A stretch of DNA of 64,000 nt from positions 2,046,001-2,110,000 of the forward strand of contig CAVQXR010000001.1 in the NCBI GenBank assembly GCA_963717955.1, given 5' to 3'. A model generated the notes under the pieces. The model saw only the letters and a list, made by a program, of their open reading frames with translations. It was not told the origin of the DNA and searched no databases. Below, piece after piece: positions 43,758 through 51,589 of the stretch; position 1 is the stretch's first letter, and each line of letters starts with the position of its first letter. Made by a program: the position numbers and the translations under genes. This DNA comes from CAVQXR01 sp963717955. Lineage in GTDB: Bacteria > Actinomycetota > Thermoleophilia > Gaiellales > Gaiellaceae.

Positions 43758-44438
43758 TTAGACGAGCCCGAGCGCGGCCGGCAGCGCGTAGAGGCTCCGC
43801 AGGGTGTCGCTCCGCTCGGGATAGCGTCGCTCGCGGTCGACGAGGAAGGCCCGCATCCCGAGCGCCCGGGCGCCCTCGATGTCGTCGCCGAGCGAGTCGC
43901 CGACCATCACCGCGTCGTGGGCTGTTACCCCGAGCAGCTCGAGCGCCGCCTGGAAGATCGACGGGCTCGGCTTGACCTTGCCGTGGGCGCCCGAGGAGAT
44001 CCATGCATCCACGTCGAGCGAGAACGTGTCGATGAGGCGCGGCAGGCGGTCGCGGCTCGTGTTGGAGATGAGCCCGATCTTGAGCCCGTGGCGCCGCAGC
44101 TCGCGCATCACCGGGGGAGCGTCCTCGTAGAGCTCGAAGTTCGTCGTGTGCTCCCAGGCATTGACGATCTCGATCGCGACAGCGGAGACCGCCGGGCCCT
44201 CCCCGCCCATGCCCCGAACGATGTCCTCCGTGAAGCGGATCCAGACCTCGATGTCGTGCTCGAGCTCGGGATGGTGCGCGAGGTCCTCGACGGCGTCCGC
44301 CCGTGCCCGTTCGTACCGGGTGTCGTCGAGCTCCAGGCCGTGACGTGCAGCCGACCGCCGGTACCCCTCGGTGCCGAGCAGCGGTCCTGGCCTGGCAAGC
44401 GTGAAGTCGACGTCGAAGAGGACGGCGCGGAGGCTCAC
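43758..44438 (-). CDS. HAD superfamily hydrolase
   Basis: 226 residues. Motif I LFDVDFTLARP (nucleophile Asp and acid Asp), motif II LISNTSRD, motif III Lys in HGKVKPSP, motif IV VGDSLGDDIEGA. A C1-type helical cap lies between motifs I and II. Likely a small-molecule phosphatase. GTG 44438 overlaps the nitrilase stop (GTGA). Confidence 0.88.
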   Translation of the reverse strand: MSLRAVLFDVDFTLARPGPLLGTEGYRRSAARHGLELDDTRYERARADAVEDLAHHPELEHDIEVWIRFTEDIVRGMGGEGPAVSAVAIEIVNAWEHTTNFELYEDAPPVMRELRRHGLKIGLISNTSRDRLPRLIDTFSLDVDAWISSGAHGKVKPSPSIFQAALELLGVTAHDAVMVGDSLGDDIEGARALGMRAFLVDRERRYPERSDTLRSLYALPAALGLV

Positions 44439-45271
44439 ACCTCTGCCGGCCACCGATAGGCCGACGGTTGACGGTTCGCGAGCGAGGGAAGCGTCGCGCG
44501 GATGCGATCCATCCGCGCACGGTCGATCTCGGCCGAGACCACGCAGTCCTCGTCGGGGGCGCACGCGAGCACCGTTCCCCACGGATCCACGATCATCGAC
44601 CGGCCGTACGTCGACTTCCCGGGCGCGAAGGAGCCCCACTGGTTCGAGGCCGCGACGTACAGCTGGTTCTCCACCGCCCGGGCCCGGATCAGGAGCTCCC
44701 AGTGGTCGCGCCCGGTGAACATCGTGAAGGCGGCCGGAACGGTGACGAGCTCCGCACCGCCGAGCGCGAGGATCCGGAACAGCTCGGGAAAGCGCAGGTC
44801 GTAGCAGATCGTCAACCCGATCCGCCAACCCTCGGCCGCGCAGATCACGGTCTCGTCGCCCGGCTCCTCCGCCTCCGACTCGCGATAGACCTGCCCGTCC
44901 ACCTCGACGTCGAACATGTGGATCTTCCGGTAGAGCGCCACGAGCCCGCCGTCCGGGTCGTACACGGGGCAGGTGTTCGAGAGCTTGTCCCGCCCGTCGC
45001 GCCACTCGGTGACGGACCCGCCGACGAGGGTGATGCCGTGGGTGCGCGCCCAGCCCGCCATGGCCTCGAACGTCTCGCCGCCGGCGACGGGCTCGGCCGC
45101 GGCCCGGAACACGTCGGGCGGGCCGATCGCGTTCCACTTCTCCGGCAGCACGACGACGTCGGCGCCGGTGGAGGCGGCGCGAGCGACGAGCCTCTCGACC
45201 TTCTCGAGGTTCGACGCCTTGTCGTCGGAGGCGGTGACCTGGACACAGGCGACCCGCAGGCGCTCAGCCAT
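44435..45271 (-). CDS. carbon-nitrogen hydrolase (Nit/omega-amidase-like)
   Basis: 278 residues. Nitrilase-superfamily fold with the catalytic triad visible: Glu in VVLPEKWN, Lys in YRKIHMFDVEV, Cys in TICYDLRFPELFR. The Nit-type spacing and the GRDHWELLIRARAVENQ segment suggest an amidase acting on small alpha-keto or deaminated amides. ATG 45271 has TATCGT 6 nt upstream. Divergent from the ATP-grasp gene with only 31 nt between starts. Confidence 0.88.
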   Translation of the reverse strand: MAERLRVACVQVTASDDKASNLEKVERLVARAASTGADVVVLPEKWNAIGPPDVFRAAAEPVAGGETFEAMAGWARTHGITLVGGSVTEWRDGRDKLSNTCPVYDPDGGLVALYRKIHMFDVEVDGQVYRESEAEEPGDETVICAAEGWRIGLTICYDLRFPELFRILALGGAELVTVPAAFTMFTGRDHWELLIRARAVENQLYVAASNQWGSFAPGKSTYGRSMIVDPWGTVLACAPDEDCVVSAEIDRARMDRIRATLPSLANRQPSAYRWPAEV

Positions 45272-45277
45272 GAGCAC

Positions 45278-45296
45278 ACGATAGCTGCGCCATACT
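45278..45296. promoter_or_regulatory. divergent leaderless promoters of nitrilase and ATP-grasp genes
   Basis: Minus-strand TATCGT (45278-45283) is 6 nt from ATG 45271. Plus-strand CATACT (45291-45296) is 6 nt from GTG 45303. The two -10s are 7 nt apart, so both promoters share the same polymerase footprint. Confidence 0.5.
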
Positions 45297-45302
45297 TCGG
45301 TC

Positions 45303-46787
45303 GTGGGCACGGACGCCGCGTTCGAGGCGCTTCAGGCGCGGCTGCGCGACCTGTGGCCATCGGTGACGTCGCGCAGCATCGGGGATCTCGAGCGAACCGT
45401 GATCGTCGTCCACTCGCTCAGCCTCCAGCTGCCCGACTCGTTCGCGCCGGTGCTCGGGGCCTACGAGGAACGGTTCCTCTGTCTCGTGCTGAGCCTGCTC
45501 CGCTCCCCGCGCTCGCGGGTCGTGTACGTCACGTCGCAGCCGGTCCTGCCGCGCGTCGTCGACTACTGGTTCCAGCTCGTTCCCGAGCTCGACACCCCGG
45601 AGACGCGGAGCCGCCTTCACCTCGTGTCGGTGGGCGACGGGCGCCCGGAGCCGCTGACCCGGAAGCTCCTCGCCCATCCCGGCGTCCTCCGGCGGATCCG
45701 GGCTGCGATTCCCGACCCTCGCCTCGCGGTCATCCTCCCGTTCACGGTCTCCGAGCTCGAGGTGGAGCTGGCGCTCCGCCTCGACCTCCCGCTCTACGGC
45801 CCGCACTCCTCGCTCGCGGTCTGGGGCTCGAAGAGCGGCAGCCGGCGCGCATTTGCGGAGGCCGGCGTCGGACACCCGCTGGGGGTGGAGGACGTGGGAA
45901 GCTTCGCGGACGCAGTCCGCGCGATCGCGTCGATCCGGCGCGTGCGGCCCGACGTCGCCCAGCTGATCGTGAAGCTCGATCACGGCGTCACCGGGCTCGG
46001 AAACGGAATCGTCTCGTTGAATGGCGCGGAGTCGATCGAGCGACAGCTGCGCGCGATCCGGCTCGAGGACCGGACGCTCGACCCCGAGGCGTTCTTCGCG
46101 ACCCTCGAGCGGGAGGGCGGGATCGTCGAGGAGCGGATCTCCGGCGAGGAGTTCCGCAGCCCGAGCGTGCAGCTCCGCGTCGGGCCCAACGGCGAGGTGG
46201 ACGTCATGTCGACGCACGATCAGATCCTCGGCGGCGCGAACGGCGGGTGCTTCATGGGAGCGCGGTTCCCGGCGGCGCCCGAATACGCGGTCGAGCTCGG
46301 GGCAGCAGGCCGCCGGGTCGCGGAGCTGCTCGTCGAGAAGGGCGTGATCGGTCGCTTCGCCGTCGACTTCGCTGCCGTACGGGCCGGCGACCGGTGGGAC
46401 CTGCGCGCGCTCGAGATCAACCTGCGCTGCGGCGGCACGACCCATCCGTTCATGACGCTCCAGACGCTCACCGACGGAAGCTACGACGAGCGCCACGGGA
46501 TCTTCGTCGTCCCGGGAGGGCACCCGAAGCATTACGTGGCGACCGATCACCTCGAGGGCGACGCCTACGGTCGCCTGACCCCCGACGACTTCTTCGACCT
46601 CGTGCCCGAGTACCGCCTGGGCTGGGATCCCGACCGCCAGGTCGGGCTGATCTTCCACCTCGTGAGCGCCGTCGCGGTCGCGGGTCTCGTCGGCGTGACG
46701 GCGATCGGCAACTCGCCCCCGGAGGCCCGTGAGCTCCTCGACCGCGCAAGGTCGGCGCTCGACGAAGCGAGCGCCGACCTCCGCTGA
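45303..46787 (+). CDS. ATP-grasp peptide ligase, PGM1-related
   Basis: 494 residues. An N-terminal pre-ATP-grasp Rossmann-like domain (ERTVIVVHSLSLQLP, VVYVTSQPVLPRVVDYW) precedes the ATP-grasp core: Lys in LIVKLDHGVTGLGNG, the EERISGEEFRSPSVQL strand, and the metal-binding Glu/Asn in LRALEINLRCGGTTHPF. A C-terminal domain follows. This matches the family of the pheganomycin ligase PGM1, which joins amino acids or peptides through acyl-phosphates. No other biosynthetic genes are adjacent, so the product is unknown. Leaderless GTG start. Confidence 0.8.
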   Translation: MGTDAAFEALQARLRDLWPSVTSRSIGDLERTVIVVHSLSLQLPDSFAPVLGAYEERFLCLVLSLLRSPRSRVVYVTSQPVLPRVVDYWFQLVPELDTPETRSRLHLVSVGDGRPEPLTRKLLAHPGVLRRIRAAIPDPRLAVILPFTVSELEVELALRLDLPLYGPHSSLAVWGSKSGSRRAFAEAGVGHPLGVEDVGSFADAVRAIASIRRVRPDVAQLIVKLDHGVTGLGNGIVSLNGAESIERQLRAIRLEDRTLDPEAFFATLEREGGIVEERISGEEFRSPSVQLRVGPNGEVDVMSTHDQILGGANGGCFMGARFPAAPEYAVELGAAGRRVAELLVEKGVIGRFAVDFAAVRAGDRWDLRALEINLRCGGTTHPFMTLQTLTDGSYDERHGIFVVPGGHPKHYVATDHLEGDAYGRLTPDDFFDLVPEYRLGWDPDRQVGLIFHLVSAVAVAGLVGVTAIGNSPPEARELLDRARSALDEASADLR

Positions 46788-46799
46788 GCTCCCGGGAGA

Positions 46800-46873
46800 T
46801 CGGGGTGCCGGGATTTGAACCCGGGACCTCACGGTCCCGAACCGTGCGCGCTACCAGGCTGCGCTACACCCCG
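46800..46873 (-). tRNA. tRNA-Pro (anticodon CGG)
   Basis: Reads CGGGGTG (46873-46867) at the 5' end, pairing with CACCCCG before discriminator A. The anticodon loop is TTCGGGA in a GCACGG/CCGTG(A) stem and the T-arm is CCGGGTTCAAATCCCGG. Cloverleaf complete; no encoded CCA. It lies between the ATP-grasp and Nif3-like genes on the opposite strand. Confidence 0.97.
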
Positions 46874-46914
46874 GGAACGGGTCAAGCCTAGCGATTCGGC
46901 GCCGCCCGCCGCCG

Positions 46915-46920
46915 TAGAAT
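46915..46920 (+). promoter_or_regulatory. -10 element TAGAAT, leaderless promoter of the Nif3-like gene
   Basis: Ends 6 nt before GTG 46927. Confidence 0.55.
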
Positions 46921-46926
46921 CGTGCC

Positions 46927-47670
46927 GTGGCCTCGCGCGACGAGATCATCGCGTTCGCGAACGACTACGTGGAGCTCGACCGGTTCCCCGACTACGGGCC
47001 CATGGGCCTCCAGGTCGTCGGCGCACGCGAGGTGGCGAAGCTCGTCTGCGGCGTGTCGGCGTCGCTCGAGCTGTTCGAGCGCGCGGCCGTGGCCGACGCC
47101 CAGCTCGTGCTCGTCCACCACGGGCTCTTCTGGGATCGAGACCCCCGGGTCGTCGATGCCCGCATGCGCGCACGGCTCGAGACGCTGTTTCGCGCCGATC
47201 TCAGCCTTGCGGCGTATCACCTCGCGCTCGACGCTCATCCCGTCGTCGGCAACAACGCGCTTCTCGCCCGGGCGCTCGGCGTCGAGCCCGAGCGACGGTT
47301 CGCCGAGATCGGATTCGGCGGACCGCTGCTCGAGCCCTGCTCGGCGGCCGAGCTCGTCGGGCGGGTGACGGAAGCGCTCGGGCGCACGCCGCTGCTGCTC
47401 GGCTCCGGCCCCGAACGGATCCGCGAGGTGGCGATCTGCTCGGGCGGGGCAGCGAGGCTGCTCGTGGACGCGGCAGCCGAAGGCTACGACTGCTACCTGA
47501 CGGGCGAGCCCGCCGAGGGGTCGATGATGGTCGCGCGCGAGGCAGGGATCCACTTCCTCGCGGGCGGCCACTACGCGACGGAGACCCTCGGGGTGCAGGC
47601 GCTAGCGCGGACGATCGCCGGGCGGTTCGACCTCGACTGGGAGTTCATCGACCTGCCGAACCCCGTCTGA
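46927..47670 (+). CDS. Nif3-like dinuclear metal centre protein (YqfO/GTP cyclohydrolase I type 2 family)
   Basis: 247 residues. Metal ligands are visible in LVLVHHGLFW (His-His), AYHLALDAHP, and GGHYATETLG near the end. Members form hexameric toroids with two metals per subunit; proposed roles include a GTP cyclohydrolase-like reaction, but the true function is unsettled. A folE gene is missing from the folate operon in this window, so a role in folate entry is imaginable but speculative. Its last 69 nt overlap the convergent hydrolase gene. Confidence 0.88.
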   Translation: MASRDEIIAFANDYVELDRFPDYGPMGLQVVGAREVAKLVCGVSASLELFERAAVADAQLVLVHHGLFWDRDPRVVDARMRARLETLFRADLSLAAYHLALDAHPVVGNNALLARALGVEPERRFAEIGFGGPLLEPCSAAELVGRVTEALGRTPLLLGSGPERIREVAICSGGAARLLVDAAAEGYDCYLTGEPAEGSMMVAREAGIHFLAGGHYATETLGVQALARTIAGRFDLDWEFIDLPNPV

Positions 47671-48531
47671 CTCCGTTCCAGCCGCCGCCCGGTCGAGAAA
47701 CCGCTCGATGAGCCCGGCGCAGTCGTCGGGGCGCTCGGAGATCAGCAGGTGGCCGGTGTCGGGCAGCACGCGGAGCGGTGCACCGAGCCGTCGCGAGTAC
47801 TCGTGCCCGTCCGCGAGTGGCAGAAAACGGTCCCGCGCACCCCACAGCACGAGAACCGGGCACGTGACACGGTCGAGGTCGGGCCGGGGATCGTGCGCGA
47901 GCAGCACGTCGGCGGCCGTGCGGCCCTCCGAGAGCACGCTCGACCCCTGCAGGAAGCCGTGGACCGCCTCCGGCGAGAGCACGTCGGGATCGGCGGCCAG
48001 GCCGGCGAAGACGAGGCGCCTGAGGAATGTGCGACGCGCGACCTGGGCCCGGTACCGGGCCGCAAGACGGCTCGGACGCAGCACGCCGAGCGTCCGCAGC
48101 CCCGCCCTCGCGCGGAGCGTGCTCGACGAGATCCCGGCGGCGGCGGCGAGCACGACGGACGAGACGAGCTCGGGGCGGCGCAGGGCCACCTCGAGCACGA
48201 CCGCGCCGCCGAAGGAGTGGCCGACGAAGCAGGCCGGCCCGAGTCGCTCCTCCCCGGCGCACACGGCCACCGCGTCGGCGTAGGAGGCGAGGCCGTGCGC
48301 CGCGGGCAGTGGGTCGGAGCCGCCGTGCCCGGGAAGGTCGACCGCGAGCACGCGGTGGCGCGCCGCGAGGGCCGGCGCCAGCGCGACCCAGTTCGACGCG
48401 GCGCCGCCGAGCCCGTGCACGAGCACGATGGGAGGCCCGGCCCCGGCGACCTCGTACCCGACCGACCTGACGCCGAGGGCTGCGGCGCGACGCTCGAAAC
48501 CCGGAAGCGACGCCGACGTTGCCTCCGTCAC
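47602..48531 (-). CDS. alpha/beta-fold hydrolase
   Basis: 309 residues. Oxyanion region IVLVHGLGGAASNW, nucleophile elbow FVGHSFGGAVVLE (Ser about residue 116), acid in LWGARDRFLPL and His in LPDTGHLLISERP. Cap domain in the middle. The last about 23 residues, overlapping the Nif3-like gene, are unconserved in appearance. GTG 48531 has TAGGCT 6 nt upstream. Substrate unknown. Confidence 0.88.
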   Translation of the reverse strand: MTEATSASLPGFERRAAALGVRSVGYEVAGAGPPIVLVHGLGGAASNWVALAPALAARHRVLAVDLPGHGGSDPLPAAHGLASYADAVAVCAGEERLGPACFVGHSFGGAVVLEVALRRPELVSSVVLAAAAGISSSTLRARAGLRTLGVLRPSRLAARYRAQVARRTFLRRLVFAGLAADPDVLSPEAVHGFLQGSSVLSEGRTAADVLLAHDPRPDLDRVTCPVLVLWGARDRFLPLADGHEYSRRLGAPLRVLPDTGHLLISERPDDCAGLIERFLDRAAAGTESDGVRQVDELPVEVEPPGDRPR

Positions 48532-48537
48532 CCAGAA

Positions 48538-48547
48538 AGCCTATCCT
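48538..48547. promoter_or_regulatory. overlapping divergent -10 elements
   Basis: TAGGCT on the minus strand (48538-48543) serves the hydrolase. TATCCT on the plus strand (48542-48547) is 6 nt from ATG 48554. They share two bases, so firing should be mutually exclusive. Confidence 0.5.
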
Positions 48548-48553
48548 TCCGGC

Positions 48554-48583
48554 ATGGAGTGGAAAGAGCAGCGGAGCCGGTGA
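48554..48583 (+). CDS. putative leaderless 9-residue leader peptide MEWKEQRSR
   Basis: The ATG lies exactly 6 nt after a -10 hexamer and reads 9 sense codons to TGA. It sits 88 nt before the start of the small HTH gene, which has its own strong ribosome-binding site. It may be a regulatory leader ORF or a chance ATG at the transcript start. Confidence 0.35.
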   Translation: MEWKEQRSR

Positions 48584-48671
48584 CCGGCCACGCTGCCTGC
48601 ACCATCGAGATCCGGCCCGCCGGTCGCGAGTGACGGCGGGCTTCGTCATCTTCGAGAAGGAAGGAGTCGGC

Positions 48672-48842
48672 ATGGCGAATCACCTCACGCCCGAGGAGCT
48701 CTCGAAGGAGCTCGGGATCGACAGGCAAGAGGTGATCAGGCTCTGCTACGAGGAGTCTGTGCCCATCTACCAGGGGAAGATCGACAAGACCCTGTTCCAG
48801 GCGCAGCTCGAGGCGGTCAAGACGGCGCACGCCTCGCACTGA
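48672..48842 (+). CDS. small helix-turn-helix protein, 56 residues
   Basis: ATG 48672 is chosen for its GGAAGGAG site 5 nt upstream. The sequence LTPEELSKELGIDRQEVIRL followed by YQGKIDKTLFQAQL has the shape of an excisionase/MerR-like winged HTH (helix-turn-helix then a short wing and a final helix). Such small proteins usually bind DNA or assist a partner; none is adjacent. A hairpin terminator follows. Confidence 0.75.
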   Translation: MANHLTPEELSKELGIDRQEVIRLCYEESVPIYQGKIDKTLFQAQLEAVKTAHASH

Positions 48843-48856
48843 TCGCTCCGGCCGGC

Positions 48857-48879
48857 GCCGGCGATCGGCGCTCGCCGGC
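48857..48879. terminator. hairpin between convergent HTH and ku genes
   Basis: An 8-bp perfect stem (48857-48864 with 48872-48879) with a 7-nt loop, 14 nt past each gene end. Usable in both directions. Confidence 0.55.
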
Positions 48880-48893
48880 TCTGGAGTCGTGCC

Positions 48894-49727
48894 CTACCGG
48901 CGGCTGCGCGCAGCCGTGCGCCGGCCGGCCGGCTTTCCTTCCGCCCGGCCTGCCGCTTTCGTGGCCGCGACGCTCTGTCGAAGGGCCTCCATCAGGTCGA
49001 TGACGGGCGCCTCGGCGACAGGCTCGGGACGAACGACCGCTTCCCCGGCCAGCTTCACCTCGAGCATCGCCCGCAGCTCGTCGCGATACGTGTTGCGATA
49101 CTCGCTCGGGTCGAAGGCACCGACCTGGCTCTCAACGAGCTGGCGCGCCATCGCGAGCTCCTGCTTCTTGATCTCGGCCTCCGCCACGACCTCGGCGATC
49201 TCCGCTCCGTCCCGCACGTCCTCGGCGTAGAAGAGCAGCTCCAGCACGAGCACCCCTTCGCGGGCGCGGACGAGCGCGAGGTTCTCCTTGCCCCAGAGCA
49301 CGAACCTCCCGACCGCGGCCATCCCGGTTTCCTCGAGGGCCCGCACGAGCAAGGCGTACGGCCGCGTGCCGACCGGGTCACTCGACGGCGAGAGGTAGTA
49401 CGCACGGTCGAAGTAGATGGGATCGACACCGTCGAGCGGCACGAACCGGATCAGCTCGATCGAGCGGGACCGTCGCAGCTCCACCGACTCGAGGTCGCCG
49501 TCCTGGACGACGACGAACTGCCCCTTCGCGAACTCCCAGCCCTTCACGAGCTCGTCCGCCTCGAGCTCCCGCTCGTGCACGGGGCACCAGCGCTTCTGCT
49601 TGATCGGCGAGCCGCACTCGCGGTGCAGCGTGCGGAACGAGATGTCCTGACGCTGCTGCGCGACGGCGAGCCCGACCGGGATCGCGACGAGGCCGAAGCT
49701 GAGGGAGCCGTTCCAGATGGTGCGCAT
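48894..49727 (-). CDS. ku: non-homologous end joining protein Ku
   Basis: 277 residues. Homodimeric ring that holds broken DNA ends and recruits LigD. Typical start RTIWNGSLSFGLVAIPV, core FRTLHRECGSPIKQKRWCPV, and the HSP90-bridge strand IYFDRAYYLSPSSDP. The C-terminal tail is basic (KPAGRRTAARSRR), as in actinobacterial Ku proteins that bind internal DNA. No ligD is visible nearby. Confidence 0.95.
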   Translation of the reverse strand: MRTIWNGSLSFGLVAIPVGLAVAQQRQDISFRTLHRECGSPIKQKRWCPVHERELEADELVKGWEFAKGQFVVVQDGDLESVELRRSRSIELIRFVPLDGVDPIYFDRAYYLSPSSDPVGTRPYALLVRALEETGMAAVGRFVLWGKENLALVRAREGVLVLELLFYAEDVRDGAEIAEVVAEAEIKKQELAMARQLVESQVGAFDPSEYRNTYRDELRAMLEVKLAGEAVVRPEPVAEAPVIDLMEALRQSVAATKAAGRAEGKPAGRRTAARSRR

Positions 49728-49797
49728 GGGCGAAGGACTTCAGGGTACCGGGTTGTTCCAGTTCCGCACGCGGGCCCGGTTCCCTTCCGCGTCCGGG

Positions 49798-49803
49798 TAT
49801 CGT
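49798..49803 (+). promoter_or_regulatory. -10 element TATCGT, leaderless acyl-CoA ligase promoter
   Basis: Ends 6 nt before GTG 49810 and excludes the longer frame starting at 49717. Confidence 0.5.
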
Positions 49804-49809
49804 GCGCCG

Positions 49810-51564
49810 GTGCGCACGATCGCCGCGATGTGGCAGAGCGCGATCTCCGCCCCGTGGTCTCACCCCGCGTTTCTCGACCGGGCGGGCGACGGCAGCTGGA
49901 GGGCGGTCACGGCCTCCGAGGCGGGCCGCCGGGTCGACGAGCTGGCCGCGGGCCTGATCGCGCTCGGCCTCGAGAAGGGCGACCGTGTGGGAATCCTCAG
50001 CCGGACGCGACTCGAATGGACGCTCTGCGACTACGCGCTCGCGTCGATCGGCTGCGTGTCGGTGCCCGTCTATGCGACCAGCTCCGCCCCGGAGATCGCG
50101 CACGTGCTCGCGGACGCCGGTGCGCGAGCCGTGCTCTGCGAGGATCAGGAGCAGTACGCGAAGCTCGCCCAGGTCCGCGGCGGCCTGCCGGATCTCGAGC
50201 AGGTCGTCGTGTTCGACGGCTCGCCCGGCAGCGCGCTCCCGCTGGCAGGCATGGTGGAGGACGGTCGCAGGCTCACGGTCGACGGCGCCGACCCGGTCGG
50301 CGGGCGACGGGCCTCGATCGGCGAGGAGGACGTCCTCACGATCATCTACACGTCGGGCACGACCGGGCCTCCGAAGGGCTGCGTGCTGCTGCACCGGCAG
50401 TTCTGGCAGATGGCGGAGATGGTCAAGTCGGTCCCGGGCCTGTTCGCCGAGCACGACCGGGTGTTGCTGTACCTCCCGCTCGCCCACAACTTCGCACGGC
50501 TCGTCCAGTTCGCGGGGGCGGCTGCCGGCTTCACGCTCGCGTTCTGTCCCGACGTCTCGCTCGTCGCACAGTCGTTGCAGGAGGTCCGCCCGACGATCTT
50601 CCCGAGCGTGCCGCGGGTGTTCGAGAAGATGTACGACGTCGCACGGGCGCGGCTCGACGAGGCGACCGGCCTGCGGCGCCGGATCGCGCGGCGCGCCGTC
50701 GCGGTCGGCGCGAAGGTCGCCGCGCAGCAGGCCGACGGGATGGGTCTTTCCCCCGCGCTCGAGGTGCAGCGCGCGCTGGCAGACCGGCTCGTGTACCGCA
50801 AGGTGCGGGCGCTCCTCGGCGGTGAGCTCCGCCTGGCGGTCTCGGGCGGAGCACCCCTGTCGCCCGAGATCGCAGAGTTCTTCGCCTCGCTGGGGATCCT
50901 GATCCTCGAGGGCTACGGGCTGACAGAGTGCACGACCGCCTCACACCTGAACTGGCCGCGCCGCTACCGGTTCGGGACGGTGGGGCTCCCCCTGCCGGGT
51001 GTCGAGACGCGGGCGGCCGACGACGGCGAGATCCTGCTCCGGTCCGAGACGGTGTTCGTCGGCTACCACGGCGACCCGGCGGCGACGGCCGCAGTGGTGG
51101 ACGCCGAGGGCTGGCTGCACACCGGCGATATCGGCTCCCTCGACGCCGACGGCTTTCTCACGATCACCGACCGCAAGAAGGACATCATCGTCACATCGGG
51201 CGGGAAGAACGTCTCCCCGCAGAACATCGAGAATGCGCTACGTTCCACGCCGGCCATCGCCCAGGCGCTCGTGATCGGCGACCGGCGCCCGTACCTCACG
51301 GCGCTCGTCGTGCCCGCACAGGCGACCGCCGGCACGCGAGAGGAGCTCGAGGCGCTCGTCGAGCAGGGTGTGGCGGACGTGAATCGCGGCCTCGGCCGCA
51401 TCGAGCAGATCAAGCGCTTCGCGGTCCTGGAGCGGGACTTCTCGGCCGATCTCGGCGAGGTGACCCCGACGCTGAAGCTCCGTCGCCACGTGTGCGAGGA
51501 GCATTTCCGCGACGTGATCGCTTCGCTCTATGCCCAGATGCCCCCGGATCCCACGCCGGTGTGA
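49810..51564 (+). CDS. long-chain acyl-CoA synthetase (AMP-binding)
   Basis: 584 residues. Activates fatty acids through acyl-AMP to acyl-CoA. ANL-superfamily motifs: P-loop IIYTSGTTGPPKGC, A4/A5 region ILEGYGLTECTTASH, and the hinge HTGDIGSLDADGFLTITDRK followed by KKDIIVTSGGKNVSPQNIE. The length and ITDRKKD hinge match the FadD15/long-chain group. GTG 49810 is chosen from the -10 spacing. Divergent from ku. Confidence 0.92.
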   Translation: MRTIAAMWQSAISAPWSHPAFLDRAGDGSWRAVTASEAGRRVDELAAGLIALGLEKGDRVGILSRTRLEWTLCDYALASIGCVSVPVYATSSAPEIAHVLADAGARAVLCEDQEQYAKLAQVRGGLPDLEQVVVFDGSPGSALPLAGMVEDGRRLTVDGADPVGGRRASIGEEDVLTIIYTSGTTGPPKGCVLLHRQFWQMAEMVKSVPGLFAEHDRVLLYLPLAHNFARLVQFAGAAAGFTLAFCPDVSLVAQSLQEVRPTIFPSVPRVFEKMYDVARARLDEATGLRRRIARRAVAVGAKVAAQQADGMGLSPALEVQRALADRLVYRKVRALLGGELRLAVSGGAPLSPEIAEFFASLGILILEGYGLTECTTASHLNWPRRYRFGTVGLPLPGVETRAADDGEILLRSETVFVGYHGDPAATAAVVDAEGWLHTGDIGSLDADGFLTITDRKKDIIVTSGGKNVSPQNIENALRSTPAIAQALVIGDRRPYLTALVVPAQATAGTREELEALVEQGVADVNRGLGRIEQIKRFAVLERDFSADLGEVTPTLKLRRHVCEEHFRDVIASLYAQMPPDPTPV

Positions 51565-51589
51565 CCGGCCCCGGGGAGCGTGCGCCGCG

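Noticed and set aside
48894..49727. A complete NHEJ operon (ku-ligD)
   Set aside because: No LigD polymerase, nuclease or ATP-ligase motifs are found in the flanking genes; only ku is present here.
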